Source: Algiphilus sp965216485
GTDB taxonomy: Bacteria > Pseudomonadota > Gammaproteobacteria > Nevskiales > Nevskiaceae
Length of the DNA: 64,000 nt
Assembly: GCF_965216485.1 (NCBI RefSeq)
Contig: NZ_OZ244162.1
Coordinates: 2,418,001 to 2,482,000 of the forward strand
Reading direction: 5' to 3'
Shown: positions 35,947-43,931 of the stretch, in pieces
How positions within the stretch are numbered: position 1 is the stretch's first letter
How the letters are laid out: the number at the start of each line of letters is the position of its first letter
Program-made: the position numbers and the translations under genes
Notes under the pieces: model-generated
What the model saw: only the letters and a program-made list of their open reading frames with translations
What the model was told of the DNA's origin: nothing
Database searches by the model: none

Positions 35947-36500
35947 GCACCACCGGTAAACTCCTGGCGCTCGCAGGCGCTGCCCTTTGTCTCAGCGGTT
36001 GCCTTCACGGCGCGTCCAGTGTGCAACGTCACACCCTCTACCTGGATCCGCCGCAGGATTACGCGGCGAAGGCCGGAACGGCACCCAGCGTGCGCGTGGA
36101 TCTGCCACGCTACATTGAGGATCAGTATCTGCTGCAGCGCGCCTCCGACGGCACCCTGCAACGGCTGGATGGACACCTCTGGGCGGAAAGCCCCGACCAA
36201 GGATTTGCCCGCCTGCTGCGTGAGCACCTGGCAGCACGCGGGGGCCTGGAAGGCGACCACCTGCGTGTGCATTTCACCCGCTTTGAGGCCGGCAGAGATG
36301 CTATGTTCTACGCCTTGGGGGATTGGCAGCTACGGGCCGACGGACGCATCTGCGCGCAGGGGCATCTGGGCTTTCAGTCACCACTGACGAATAGCGCAGC
36401 CACCACGCTGGTGCACGCCATGAATGCCGCGGTGGGCTATACCGCGGCCCGAATCACGCCGTGCGAACAACAGGATTCAACCGAGCACACCGGCACCTGA
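35943..36500 (+). CDS. ABC-type transport auxiliary lipoprotein (PqiC/LetC-like)
   Basis: A 185-residue lipoprotein with a signal peptide and lipobox LSGC (Cys20). The remainder fits the ABC-transport auxiliary domain family (PF03886) that includes PqiC: HTLYLDPP near the start and VRVDLPRYIEDQYLLQR. It is the last gene of the permease-ATPase-MCE-lipoprotein operon and probably anchors the MCE tunnel at the outer membrane. No MlaC-type shuttle is encoded here. Confidence 0.82.
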   Translation: MSTTGKLLALAGAALCLSGCLHGASSVQRHTLYLDPPQDYAAKAGTAPSVRVDLPRYIEDQYLLQRASDGTLQRLDGHLWAESPDQGFARLLREHLAARGGLEGDHLRVHFTRFEAGRDAMFYALGDWQLRADGRICAQGHLGFQSPLTNSAATTLVHAMNAAVGYTAARITPCEQQDSTEHTGT

Positions 36501-36539
36501 AGCAACAGCTGCCGTTCCAGAAGAGACGAGACGGAATCA

Positions 36540-37310
36540 ATGACCGACAGCATCCAGATCACCGACCGAGGCGCGGTGCGGGAAATCCGCATTCATCGCC
36601 CGGAGAAGAAGAATGCCCTCAACACTGCGATGTACAGCCAATTGGCCGACGCGGTGGCGCAGGCGGGAGCAGCGGATTCCGTGCGTTGCGCGCTGTTCGC
36701 GGGCAGCCAGGGTGCCTTCAGCAGCGGTAACGATATCCAGGACTTCTTGAACAACCCTGCATCCGGAGAGGACCATCCGGTTGCGCAGTTCATGCGCGTC
36801 ATGGCGGATTTCCCCAAGCCGGCAGTCGCTGGCGTGCTGGGCCCCGCTGTGGGCATCGGCTCGACGCTGCTGCTGCACTGCGATCTGATCTATGCCGGGC
36901 AAGGCGCCCGGTTCATGCTGCCCTTCGTCAATCTCGGCATCTGCCCGGAGTTCGCATCCAGCCTGCTGCTACCGCGCATGATGGGACATCCGCGCGCCGC
37001 CGAGCTGACCATGCTTGCCGAGCCCTTCGACGCCGCCAAGGCCTATGAATACGGTCTGATCAACGCCGTGCTGGATGACTCGGCGGTGGAAGAGAGTGCC
37101 TTCGCCATCGCCGAAAAACTGGCCGCCAAGCCGCCCCGCGCCATGCGCACGACCAAGGACCTGCTCAAGCGCTGGACGAAGGCGCAGGTACAGGAAGCGA
37201 TCCGCGAGGAAGCGGCCTTGTTCATGCCGATGCTGCACGAGCCCGAGGCGCGCGAGGCCTTCTCCGCCTTTGTGGAGAAGCGCAAGCCCGACTTCTCTCA
37301 ATTCGTCTAA
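36540..37310 (+). CDS. Crotonase-family protein, probable delta3-delta2-enoyl-CoA isomerase
   Basis: A 256-residue crotonase fold protein. In enoyl-CoA hydratases two glutamates are needed. Here the first site reads GPAVGIGSTLLLHCD (Thr in place of Glu) while the second is kept in LGICPEFASS. This pattern, with GPAVGI and a PE..SS segment, matches eukaryotic ECI2-type isomerases, which shift cis-3 or trans-3 double bonds to trans-2 for beta-oxidation of unsaturated chains. Position next to a TetR gene and fadBA fits. Automatic annotation as enoyl-CoA hydratase would probably be wrong. Confidence 0.82.
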   Translation: MTDSIQITDRGAVREIRIHRPEKKNALNTAMYSQLADAVAQAGAADSVRCALFAGSQGAFSSGNDIQDFLNNPASGEDHPVAQFMRVMADFPKPAVAGVLGPAVGIGSTLLLHCDLIYAGQGARFMLPFVNLGICPEFASSLLLPRMMGHPRAAELTMLAEPFDAAKAYEYGLINAVLDDSAVEESAFAIAEKLAAKPPRAMRTTKDLLKRWTKAQVQEAIREEAALFMPMLHEPEAREAFSAFVEKRKPDFSQFV

Positions 37311-37365
37311 GCCAAGCTTTGCGCGTCGCCCTCGCCTTCTCGAAGCCGTATTCCCGGGTACCGGC

Positions 37366-38028
37366 ATGAGCCTGACCGAGCGCATTCTCAATCGCCGCGA
37401 ACACCGCAAGCGGCAAACGCGTCAGCTCATCCTGGATGCTGGTTGCGACACCTTTGCGGAGCTGGGCTTCGAAGCTTGCACGGTCCGCGACATCATCCGC
37501 CGCACCGGACTCGCCTCCGGCACCTTCTACAACTACTTCGACACCAAGGACGAGGTGCTGCGCGAGATCATCGACGACGAGATCGGCCGCATCTCGGAGC
37601 GCATGCGCGAATCGCGTCAGCGCGCCAAGAATCTGCACGCCTTCGTGCTCAGCGCCTATCGCGAAATCTACCGTGCGGTGGTCACCCATCCCAAGGTCTA
37701 CCGCATCATGCTGCGCAACGAGTCGGTGGTGCGCGAACTCTACGGCGACAGCGGCTTCAGCTCCGCCATTGCCATCCTGCGCGAGGACATGCGCAATGCG
37801 GTGGGTGGCGGCATCCTGCCGGACATGAATGTGGATTGGCTGGCCTCGGTCTTCTTTGGCGCCGGCTACGAGATGGCGCGCAACCTGCTTGAAACGGAAG
37901 CCGGCCGCGTGGAAGCCGACGAGGCGGCGGAGTTCACCGCCCGCCTCTTCCTCGGCGGCATCCAGGCCTTCAGCGAGTGCGACACACGCCCGGTGAAGCT
38001 GCGCGTGCGCCCACCCAAGAAGGACTAA
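37366..38028 (+). CDS. TetR/AcrR-family transcriptional regulator
   Basis: A 220-residue regulator with an N-terminal helix-turn-helix (TVRDIIRRTGLASGTFYNYFDTKDEVLREI, about residues 38-67) and a helical ligand domain. ATG 37366 is chosen; upstream in-frame codons lie in the crotonase gene in another frame. Between the crotonase gene and fadBA, it is a candidate acyl-CoA or fatty-acid sensing repressor of beta-oxidation, analogous to PsrA/FadR-type TetR regulators, but no operator was confirmed. Confidence 0.88.
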   Translation: MSLTERILNRREHRKRQTRQLILDAGCDTFAELGFEACTVRDIIRRTGLASGTFYNYFDTKDEVLREIIDDEIGRISERMRESRQRAKNLHAFVLSAYREIYRAVVTHPKVYRIMLRNESVVRELYGDSGFSSAIAILREDMRNAVGGGILPDMNVDWLASVFFGAGYEMARNLLETEAGRVEADEAAEFTARLFLGGIQAFSECDTRPVKLRVRPPKKD

Positions 38029-38058
38029 AAAAACCGGCGCCTGTACCAGGCGCCGGTT
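38027..38058 (-). terminator. Intrinsic terminator of fadBA
   Basis: A perfect 12-bp stem (38058-38047 with 38043-38032), loop of 3 nt, followed on the minus strand by seven U residues (38033-38027). It lies 25 nt past the fadA stop. It also overlaps the TetR stop on the plus strand, where no U-run follows. Confidence 0.9.
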
Positions 38059-38083
38059 GGCTTACTGCCGTGCGCGATCGCGC

Positions 38084-39244
38084 TTACTGCACGCGCTCCA
38101 GCACGGTGGCCACACCCTGGCCCATGCCGATGCACATGGTGGCCAGGCCGAACTGGGCATCTTCCTCGTTCAGGATGCGCGCCAGCGCGCCGCTGATGCG
38201 ACCACCGGAACAGCCCAGCGGATGGCCAAGGGCAATGGCACCGCCCTTGATGTTGACCCGATCCATGCGCTCGGTCAGCTTGAGCTCGCGCAACACGGCC
38301 AGCGACTGTGCAGCGAAGGCTTCATTGAGCTCGAAGTAATCGATGTCGTCGAGGCTCAGCCCCGCCCGCTCCAGCGCCTTCTTCGACGCCGGCACCGGGC
38401 CGATGCCCATGATCGACGGGTTGCAACCACTCGACGCCATCGCCTTGACCCGCGCCAGCGGCTTCAACCCCAGCGCCTTGGCACGCGCCTCGGACATCAC
38501 CAGCAGCCCGCAGGCGCCGTCCGAAATGGCCGAGCTGTTGCCCGCCGTCACCGAACCCTTAGGGTTAAAGGCGGGGCGGAGCTTGGCGAGATCGTCGAGG
38601 TTGGCGTCGGCGCGCACGACTTCATCGAAATTGACCTTGATCGGGATACCGTCGGCGTCGTGGCCGGCGATCGGCACCATCTCGTCCTTGAAGCGCCCGT
38701 CGGTGAAGGCCTTGTGCGCCTTCTTGTGGGAGTTGAGGGCGAATTCGTCCTGCGTCTTGCGGTCCACCTGATGGGTCTGGGTCAGCATTTCTGCGGTCAG
38801 ACCCATCGCGGCTGACGCCTTCGACACGGTCAGCGACAAGGCCGGATTGCCGTCGAAGTTGTAGTCCATGGGCACGTGGCCCATATGCTCCACGCCGCCG
38901 ACGAGATAGACCTCACCCATGCCGCCCTTGATGGCGTTGGTGGCGGCGTGCAGCGCGGTCATGGAGGAGCCGCACAGCCGGTTTACCGTCTGCCCGGACA
39001 CGGACAGCGGCAGTTCGGCCAGCAGCGCCGCCTGGCGGGCGATATTGAACCCCTGTTCCTTGGTCTGCTGCACGCAGCCCCAGATCACGTCCTCGATCTC
39101 GTTGGGGTCGACGGCGGCATTGCGCGCCATCAGGGCCTTGATGAGTTCCGCGGAGAGGTCTTCTGCGCGGACATTGCGGAAGACACCGCCCTTGGAGCGC
39201 CCCATCGGGCTGCGCACGGCGTCTACGATCACTACGTCGGTCAT
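38084..39244 (-). CDS. fadA: 3-ketoacyl-CoA thiolase FadA
   Basis: A 386-residue thiolase performing the last step of fatty-acid beta-oxidation. The nucleophile lies in NRLCGSSM (about residue 91). NEAFAAQ, GGAIALGHPLGCSG and CIGMGQG carry the catalytic His and Cys. Length and the VIVDAVRSPMGRSKGG start match FadA. A GGAG ribosome site lies 9 nt before the ATG. It is 18 nt after fadB in the alpha2-beta2 operon and is closed by a strong terminator. Confidence 0.96.
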   Translation of the reverse strand: MTDVVIVDAVRSPMGRSKGGVFRNVRAEDLSAELIKALMARNAAVDPNEIEDVIWGCVQQTKEQGFNIARQAALLAELPLSVSGQTVNRLCGSSMTALHAATNAIKGGMGEVYLVGGVEHMGHVPMDYNFDGNPALSLTVSKASAAMGLTAEMLTQTHQVDRKTQDEFALNSHKKAHKAFTDGRFKDEMVPIAGHDADGIPIKVNFDEVVRADANLDDLAKLRPAFNPKGSVTAGNSSAISDGACGLLVMSEARAKALGLKPLARVKAMASSGCNPSIMGIGPVPASKKALERAGLSLDDIDYFELNEAFAAQSLAVLRELKLTERMDRVNIKGGAIALGHPLGCSGGRISGALARILNEEDAQFGLATMCIGMGQGVATVLERVQ

Positions 39245-39262
39245 GATGAAATCTCCGTCGAA

Positions 39263-41413
39263 CTACTTGCTGTAGTAGGTCTGCCCGTTGGCAGCCATTT
39301 CGCGCATGGTGGCGGTGGGCTCATAGAGCTTGCCGAGGCCGCTGTAGCGGTCGGCCTTCTCGACGATGGCCTTCAGCCCCACCGTATCGGCGTACTTCAG
39401 CGCGCCGCCGCGGAAGGGCGGGAAGCCGATACCGAGGATGAGGCCCATATCCGCCTCCTGCGCCGTGCCGACAATGTTTTCTTCGAGGCAGCGTGCCGTC
39501 TCGATGATCATCGGCAGCATCATGCGGTCAATGATTTCCTCTTCCTCGAAGTCCTTCTGACCGTTCGGCTGCACATCGGCGATCAGCTTGTAGGCCGCCT
39601 CGTCCGGGGTCTTCTTCGGCCGGCCCTTGGGGTCCTTCTCGTAGCGGTAGAAGCCCTTGCCATTCTTCTGGCCGTAGCGCTCGTTCTCATACATGACATC
39701 GAGCGCGCTGCGGAATTCCTTGCCCATGCGATCCGGATAGCCCTCGGCCAGCACATCGCCGACGTGGTGGCTGGTGTCCATGCCGACCACATCCTGCAGA
39801 TAGGCCGGTCCCATCGGCCAGCCGAACTTCTCCATGACCTTGTCGACCTGGGTGAAGTCCGCGCCATCGCGCACCAGCGCCAGGAAGCCGCCGAAGTACG
39901 GGAACAGGATGCGGTTGACCAGGAAGCCGGGGCAGTTGTTGACGACGATGGCGCTCTTGCCCATGGCGGTGGCATAGGCCACGATGGTCGAGACCGCCTC
40001 GTCACTGGTCTTCTCGCCCCGGATGACCTCGACCAGCGGCATCTTGTGCACCGGGTTGAAGAAGTGCATGCCGAGGAAGTTCTGCGGCCGCTTCATGGCC
40101 GTGGCCAGCTCGTCAATCGAGATGCTGGAGGTGTTCGAGGCGATCACGGTGTCTTCACGCACCAGCGATTCCACCTCAGACAGCACCGATTTCTTGATCT
40201 TGGGGTTCTCGACCACCGCCTCGACCACCGCGTCGACACCGCCGAAGTCGCCGTAGTTGAGCGTAGGACGGATGCTGCCGAGCACCTTGCCGGCCTTCTC
40301 CTGCCCCATCTTGCCGCGCTCGACCTGCTTGGAGAGCAGCTTGTTGGCCTCGTTCATGCCCAGTTCGAGCGCCGCATCATTGATGTCCTTCATGATGATC
40401 GGCGTGCCCTTGACGGCACTCTGGTAGGCGATACCGCCGCCCATGATGCCGGCACCCAGCACCGCGCCCTGCTTCACCGGGCGGGCGGCCTTCTGCGCCT
40501 TCTTGGCCTTCTTCTTGATCAGCTGATCGTTGAGGAAGAGGCTGATCAGCGCATCCGCCACGGTGCCCTTGGCGATCTTGGCAAAGCCTTGGGCCTCGAT
40601 CTTGAGCGCCTCATCACGCCCCTTGGTCGCGGCCTTCTGGATGCTGCTGACGGCAGCCAGCGGCGCCGGATAGTCCTTGCCCGCCTTGCCGGCGATGAAG
40701 GCCTTGGCGGTCTCGAAAACCATCATCGATTCCACGCCCTGCAGCTTGAGCGGACCGGTCTTCTGCGCGCGACGCGCCTTCCAGTCGTATTCGCCCGCGG
40801 CCGCGTCCTTGATCAGACGCAGGGCGGCTTCCATCAACTTCTCGCTGGGCACGATGGCATCCACGGCACGCACCTTCAGCGCATCCTGCGCCTTGTTCGG
40901 GCTGCCGCCGGCAATCCACTCGATGGCGTTGTCTGCACCGATCAGGCGCGGCAGGCGCACCGTGCCACCGAAACCCGGATAGATGCCCAACTTGACTTCC
41001 GGCAACCCCACCTGGGCGCTGTCGGCCATGACGCGGTAGTCGGTGGCCATGCACATCTCGAAGCCACCGCCCAGAGCGATGCCGTTGATCGCGGTCACAC
41101 TCGGAAAGGGCAGATCCTCGATGGCGTTGAAAATCTGGTTGGCCTGCAGCGCCCAGTCGACAATCTCTTCCTCAGACTTGGCGAAGTTGGCACCGAACTC
41201 GGTGATATCGGCACCGACAATGAAGCCATCCTTGGCACTGGTGACGACCAGCCCCTTCAGACCCGACTCCTTGCCCAGCAGTGCAGCGACTTCGCCCAGC
41301 TCGCCCACGGTCTGCTGATCGAATTTGTTGACCGACTCATCCTTGCGGTCAAAACACAGTTCCGCGATGTCCCCGTCGAGTCGTGTGACCCGCAGGCTCT
41401 TGCCCTCATACAT
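39263..41413 (-). CDS. fadB: Fatty acid oxidation complex alpha subunit FadB
   Basis: A 716-residue multifunctional protein. The N-terminal crotonase domain keeps both glutamates (LGGGFEMCMATD and GLPEVKLGIYPG). The middle 3-hydroxyacyl-CoA dehydrogenase carries the NAD motif VLGAGIMGGGIAY and the catalytic His in MHFFNPVHKMPLVEVI. A C-terminal dehydrogenase dimer domain follows. It catalyses hydration, oxidation and probably isomerase/epimerase steps. GAGAGGA lies 8 nt before ATG 41413. The operon fadB-fadA is divergent from the histone-like gene across 277 nt. Confidence 0.96.
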   Translation of the reverse strand: MYEGKSLRVTRLDGDIAELCFDRKDESVNKFDQQTVGELGEVAALLGKESGLKGLVVTSAKDGFIVGADITEFGANFAKSEEEIVDWALQANQIFNAIEDLPFPSVTAINGIALGGGFEMCMATDYRVMADSAQVGLPEVKLGIYPGFGGTVRLPRLIGADNAIEWIAGGSPNKAQDALKVRAVDAIVPSEKLMEAALRLIKDAAAGEYDWKARRAQKTGPLKLQGVESMMVFETAKAFIAGKAGKDYPAPLAAVSSIQKAATKGRDEALKIEAQGFAKIAKGTVADALISLFLNDQLIKKKAKKAQKAARPVKQGAVLGAGIMGGGIAYQSAVKGTPIIMKDINDAALELGMNEANKLLSKQVERGKMGQEKAGKVLGSIRPTLNYGDFGGVDAVVEAVVENPKIKKSVLSEVESLVREDTVIASNTSSISIDELATAMKRPQNFLGMHFFNPVHKMPLVEVIRGEKTSDEAVSTIVAYATAMGKSAIVVNNCPGFLVNRILFPYFGGFLALVRDGADFTQVDKVMEKFGWPMGPAYLQDVVGMDTSHHVGDVLAEGYPDRMGKEFRSALDVMYENERYGQKNGKGFYRYEKDPKGRPKKTPDEAAYKLIADVQPNGQKDFEEEEIIDRMMLPMIIETARCLEENIVGTAQEADMGLILGIGFPPFRGGALKYADTVGLKAIVEKADRYSGLGKLYEPTATMREMAANGQTYYSK

Positions 41414-41690
41414 AGGTGATGTCCTCTCGACCTGATGTGTTATCGAAACGCTTCATTGGACCTGCCGCGCTCCTACGGCGTCTCCCGCGCGTGCGGCAAT
41501 GCTGCCGGATGATACCGCTGTGTCCCCCTGCATGCTTGGCATCACGGGACAGCCCGCCTCGCGCCTTCTGCGCACGCAAGCCACATCTCGCGCTATAGTT
41601 TGATGTTTGGCATGTGCGTCGAAAGCGCGCGTCAGACGCGTCAGCCGGGAGCCAGGCACATGTCCGCCTGAAACGGGAGAGGCAGACCAG
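41414..41690. promoter_or_regulatory. Divergent spacer between fadB and the histone-like gene
   Basis: This 277-nt region must hold promoters for fadB (minus) and the histone H1-like gene (plus). A -10-like TATAGT lies at 41594-41599 on the plus strand without a clear -35. The imperfect palindrome GAAACGCTTC near 41444-41453 could be a regulator site. No gene is supported in it. Confidence 0.35.
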
Positions 41691-42512
41691 ATGCTCAAGC
41701 GATTCACCGAACGGCTGCGAAAAGCCGCGAAAAAGGCTGATACTCCGCAAAAGTCGGCCACCGCGCCGACGGCGCGTGCTGCCGGCAAGGCGACGAAGAA
41801 GACAACTTCCTCCGCTCCCACAAGCGGTACCGCAGCCGCCAGGAAAACCGCCACGCCCACCGCCGCAGCGAAGAAAACGCCCGCCAAGAAGGCGACGGCG
41901 AAGCGCACGGGGAAGCAGGGTGCCGAAGCGCCCAAGGCCACGAAGCAGGCCCCGACCAAGACAACGCGCGCAGCCTCCAAGGGATCGTCGACCGCCAAGA
42001 AGGCAACCGGCAAGAAGACCACCGCGGCCAAGCGTCCCGCAGCAACCAAGACCGCCCCGGCCAAGAAGCCAGCGGCAAAGAAGGCGACCAGCACGACGCC
42101 GACACGCGACAAAACCACCGCAGCAAGTGAGAAGCGTGCTGCCACCTCGCTGAGCGAGCGCGCACGACAAGCCGGCAGCTCCGCTAGCGCGGCCGCTGAT
42201 GGGGTGCGCGAGGCCATGGCCCGCGCCGGCAAGACCGCGCGTGCCTCAGCCACGCAAGCGCAAAGTCGCGCCAACAAGGCCGTGACCGAAGCCAGCCAGC
42301 AAGCGCGCGACCGCGCATTTGAGATGGCAGAACGAGCCAATCAGCAGTGGGCGCGTCTGGCCGCCAACGTCAAGCGGCCCGTGAGCAGTTCACCCTCGCC
42401 ACTCAGTCGCGCGCGCCTGGCGACCAGCAAGGGTCGCGAAGCCGTCAAGAGCGGGGAAGCAACCCAGAAACCGCTTACGCCTGCCGATCCCCGTCGCAGC
42501 GATGAGGACTAA
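41691..42512 (+). CDS. Histone H1-like Lys/Ala/Pro-rich protein with amphipathic C-terminal region
   Basis: A 273-residue very basic low-complexity protein. After MLKRFTERLRKAAKK, residues about 18-165 consist of Lys, Ala, Thr and Pro with repeated AAKK, PAKK and TAAK units like histone H1 tails, AlgP and the C-terminus of PhaF. Residues about 175-245 are different: SLSERARQAG, VREAMARAG, QAQSRANKAV and ASQQARDRAFEMAERANQQWARL have heptad spacing typical of phasin or apolipoprotein-like amphipathic helices. GGGAGAGG precedes the ATG. A nucleoid or granule-associated role is likely; no enzyme motif exists. Confidence 0.7.
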   Translation: MLKRFTERLRKAAKKADTPQKSATAPTARAAGKATKKTTSSAPTSGTAAARKTATPTAAAKKTPAKKATAKRTGKQGAEAPKATKQAPTKTTRAASKGSSTAKKATGKKTTAAKRPAATKTAPAKKPAAKKATSTTPTRDKTTAASEKRAATSLSERARQAGSSASAAADGVREAMARAGKTARASATQAQSRANKAVTEASQQARDRAFEMAERANQQWARLAANVKRPVSSSPSPLSRARLATSKGREAVKSGEATQKPLTPADPRRSDED

Positions 42513-42554
42513 GCTTCTGCTGCGGCCTCCGCGGTCGCGTCGGAGGGGCTCGCA

Positions 42555-43493
42555 TTGCAGCTGACTATCGATCAGAGCACGCTGATCTGTCGCCTGCTCG
42601 CGGATGCCAGTCGCCAACGCATTCTGCTGCTGCTGGAGGCGGAAGCCCTGTCGGTCGCCGAGATCACCAAGATCACCCAGCTTTCGCAGGGACGCGTCTC
42701 CACCCATCTTTCGCGGCTGCGCTCCGCCGGTCTGGTCAGCGACGAGCGCATCCAGAACGTTCGGCACTTCCGCGCCAACGTGCTGGACGACGAAGATCCG
42801 GCGGCGCGCCTCTGGCAAACCCTGCGCGCCCGCATCGACGACCAGCTTGCCGAGATGGACCGTGAGCGCGCGCGCGAAGCCGTGCGTCGGCGTCATGCCG
42901 GCACGAGCTGGGCCGAAACGGTCGCCGGCCGCATGGAGCGCCACTATTCCCCCGGCCGCGGCTGGGAGGCCAATGCGCGCGCGCTGCTCAGCCTGGTCGA
43001 ACTGGGGGATGTGCTGGATATCGGCAGCGGCGACGGCGTGGTGCCCGAGCTGCTCATCGACCGCACCCGCTCGATGACCTGCGTGGATATCAGCCCGGCC
43101 GTGCTCAAGGCAGCGCGCGCGCGGCTGCACGAGGATCCGCGCGCGCGCTTTCTGCAAGCCGATATGAATGCCTTGCCGCTGGCCGCGGAGAGCTTCGATC
43201 AGGTATTGCTGATGCACGCGCTGACCTACACCCGCACGCCGCGGCGGGTCATCACCAGTGCAAGCCGGCTGCTTCGGCCGGGCGGCACCTTGCTCATCGC
43301 CACCCTGGATGCACACAACCACAGCCTGGCCGAGGAATCCTTCGACCATCTCAATCGCGGCATGAGCCCCCATGATCTTCGCGACGCATTGCAATCGGCG
43401 CAGTTGAACGTGGGCTGGTGCGATGTGGCCTGCCAGGAAGGGCGCCCGCCCTATTTCAAGGTGGTCGTCGCCCGCGCCGAAAAGCCGCGTTGA
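42555..43493 (+). CDS. ArsR-type HTH fused to SAM-dependent methyltransferase
   Basis: A 312-residue fusion. Residues 1-90 form an ArsR winged helix (ADASRQRILLLLEAEALSVAEI, recognition helix QGRVSTHLSRLRSAGLV), and residues 130-300 form a class I methyltransferase with motif I DVLDIGSGDG, acidic post-motif CVDISPAVL and motif IV-like FDQVLLMHAL. This pair of domains is a known family often near methionine-cycle genes, but its substrate is not established. The start is TTG at 42555, supported by GGAGG 8 nt upstream; no ATG is available. No metal-binding CxC of ArsR is seen. Confidence 0.82.
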   Translation: MQLTIDQSTLICRLLADASRQRILLLLEAEALSVAEITKITQLSQGRVSTHLSRLRSAGLVSDERIQNVRHFRANVLDDEDPAARLWQTLRARIDDQLAEMDRERAREAVRRRHAGTSWAETVAGRMERHYSPGRGWEANARALLSLVELGDVLDIGSGDGVVPELLIDRTRSMTCVDISPAVLKAARARLHEDPRARFLQADMNALPLAAESFDQVLLMHALTYTRTPRRVITSASRLLRPGGTLLIATLDAHNHSLAEESFDHLNRGMSPHDLRDALQSAQLNVGWCDVACQEGRPPYFKVVVARAEKPR

Positions 43494-43508
43494 TCTGACG
43501 CAAGCGGA

Positions 43509-43534
43509 ACCCTGTACCAGGGTGCAGCAATTTT
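43509..43534 (+). terminator. Possible weak terminator after the ArsR-methyltransferase gene
   Basis: A 6-bp stem ACCCTG/CAGGGT (43509-43514, 43518-43523) with a 3-nt loop, followed after 7 nt by TTTT (43531-43534). Short stem and distant T-run make it weak. Confidence 0.35.
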
Positions 43535-43574
43535 GCGCATTGCATATTTGTTTGACCCTACCGTAACGTTGTCT

Positions 43575-43594
43575 GACTGCCGTGCCCGGCAGTC
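43575..43594 (+). promoter_or_regulatory. Palindrome/hairpin upstream of the comEA-like gene
   Basis: A perfect 7-bp inverted repeat, GACTGCC/GGCAGTC, with loop GTGCCC, centred 41 nt before the ATG. A -35-like TTGACC lies at 43552-43557. It could be an operator or a 5' leader hairpin; no match to a known regulator site was recognised. Confidence 0.35.
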
Positions 43595-43624
43595 GTTGCT
43601 GCTCACCATGTAGGGAGAATTTGC

Positions 43625-43894
43625 ATGCCATTCAAGAAATGCCTTCTGGCCATGACCGGCCTCGCCTTCGCCGTTGCTGCCGCTGCAGCCCCCGTCAATG
43701 TCAATACAGCGGACAAGGCAACGCTCACCAGCCTGGATGGCGTAGGTGAAGTGCTCGCCGAGCGCATCATCGAGGAACGCGAGGCCAGCGGTCCTTATAG
43801 CGACGCCGAGGACCTGACCCAGCGCATCAGAGGTCTAGGCGATGCCTTCATCGAGAACAACGCAGAGGACCTCCGCTTCGAAAGCGGCGAGTAA
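43625..43894 (+). CDS. ComEA-like helix-hairpin-helix protein
   Basis: An 89-residue exported protein with a signal peptide (residues 1 to about 22, AAAAA-PVN), then a helix-hairpin-helix pair beginning VNVNTADKATLTSLDGVGEVLAERII and ending LTQRIRGLGDAFIENN. This is the soluble ComEA-type DNA-binding module found in competence-associated periplasmic proteins, though small HhH proteins exist in many non-competent bacteria. GGGAGA precedes the ATG. It is monocistronic, closed by a hairpin. Confidence 0.85.
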   Translation: MPFKKCLLAMTGLAFAVAAAAAPVNVNTADKATLTSLDGVGEVLAERIIEEREASGPYSDAEDLTQRIRGLGDAFIENNAEDLRFESGE

Positions 43895-43900
43895 ATCGGT

Positions 43901-43931
43901 GGCGCACCGGGTGTCGGCAGCCCGGTGCGCC
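43901..43931. terminator. Hairpin terminator between convergent comEA-like and hydrolase genes
   Basis: A perfect 11-bp stem GGCGCACCGGG / CCCGGTGCGCC with a 9-nt loop, starting 7 nt after the comEA-like stop and ending at the stop of the minus-strand gene. There is no T-run on either strand. Confidence 0.6.

Noticed and set aside
38876..41419. 847-codon plus-strand frame opposite fadB and fadA
   Set aside because: His- and Asp-rich composition expected from the reverse complement of FadBA; no domain recognised and no ribosome site.
41750..42160. Low-complexity DNA in the Lys/Ala-rich gene that could be read as a satellite repeat
   Set aside because: Codons vary between units and one long frame is kept, so it is a coding low-complexity tail.
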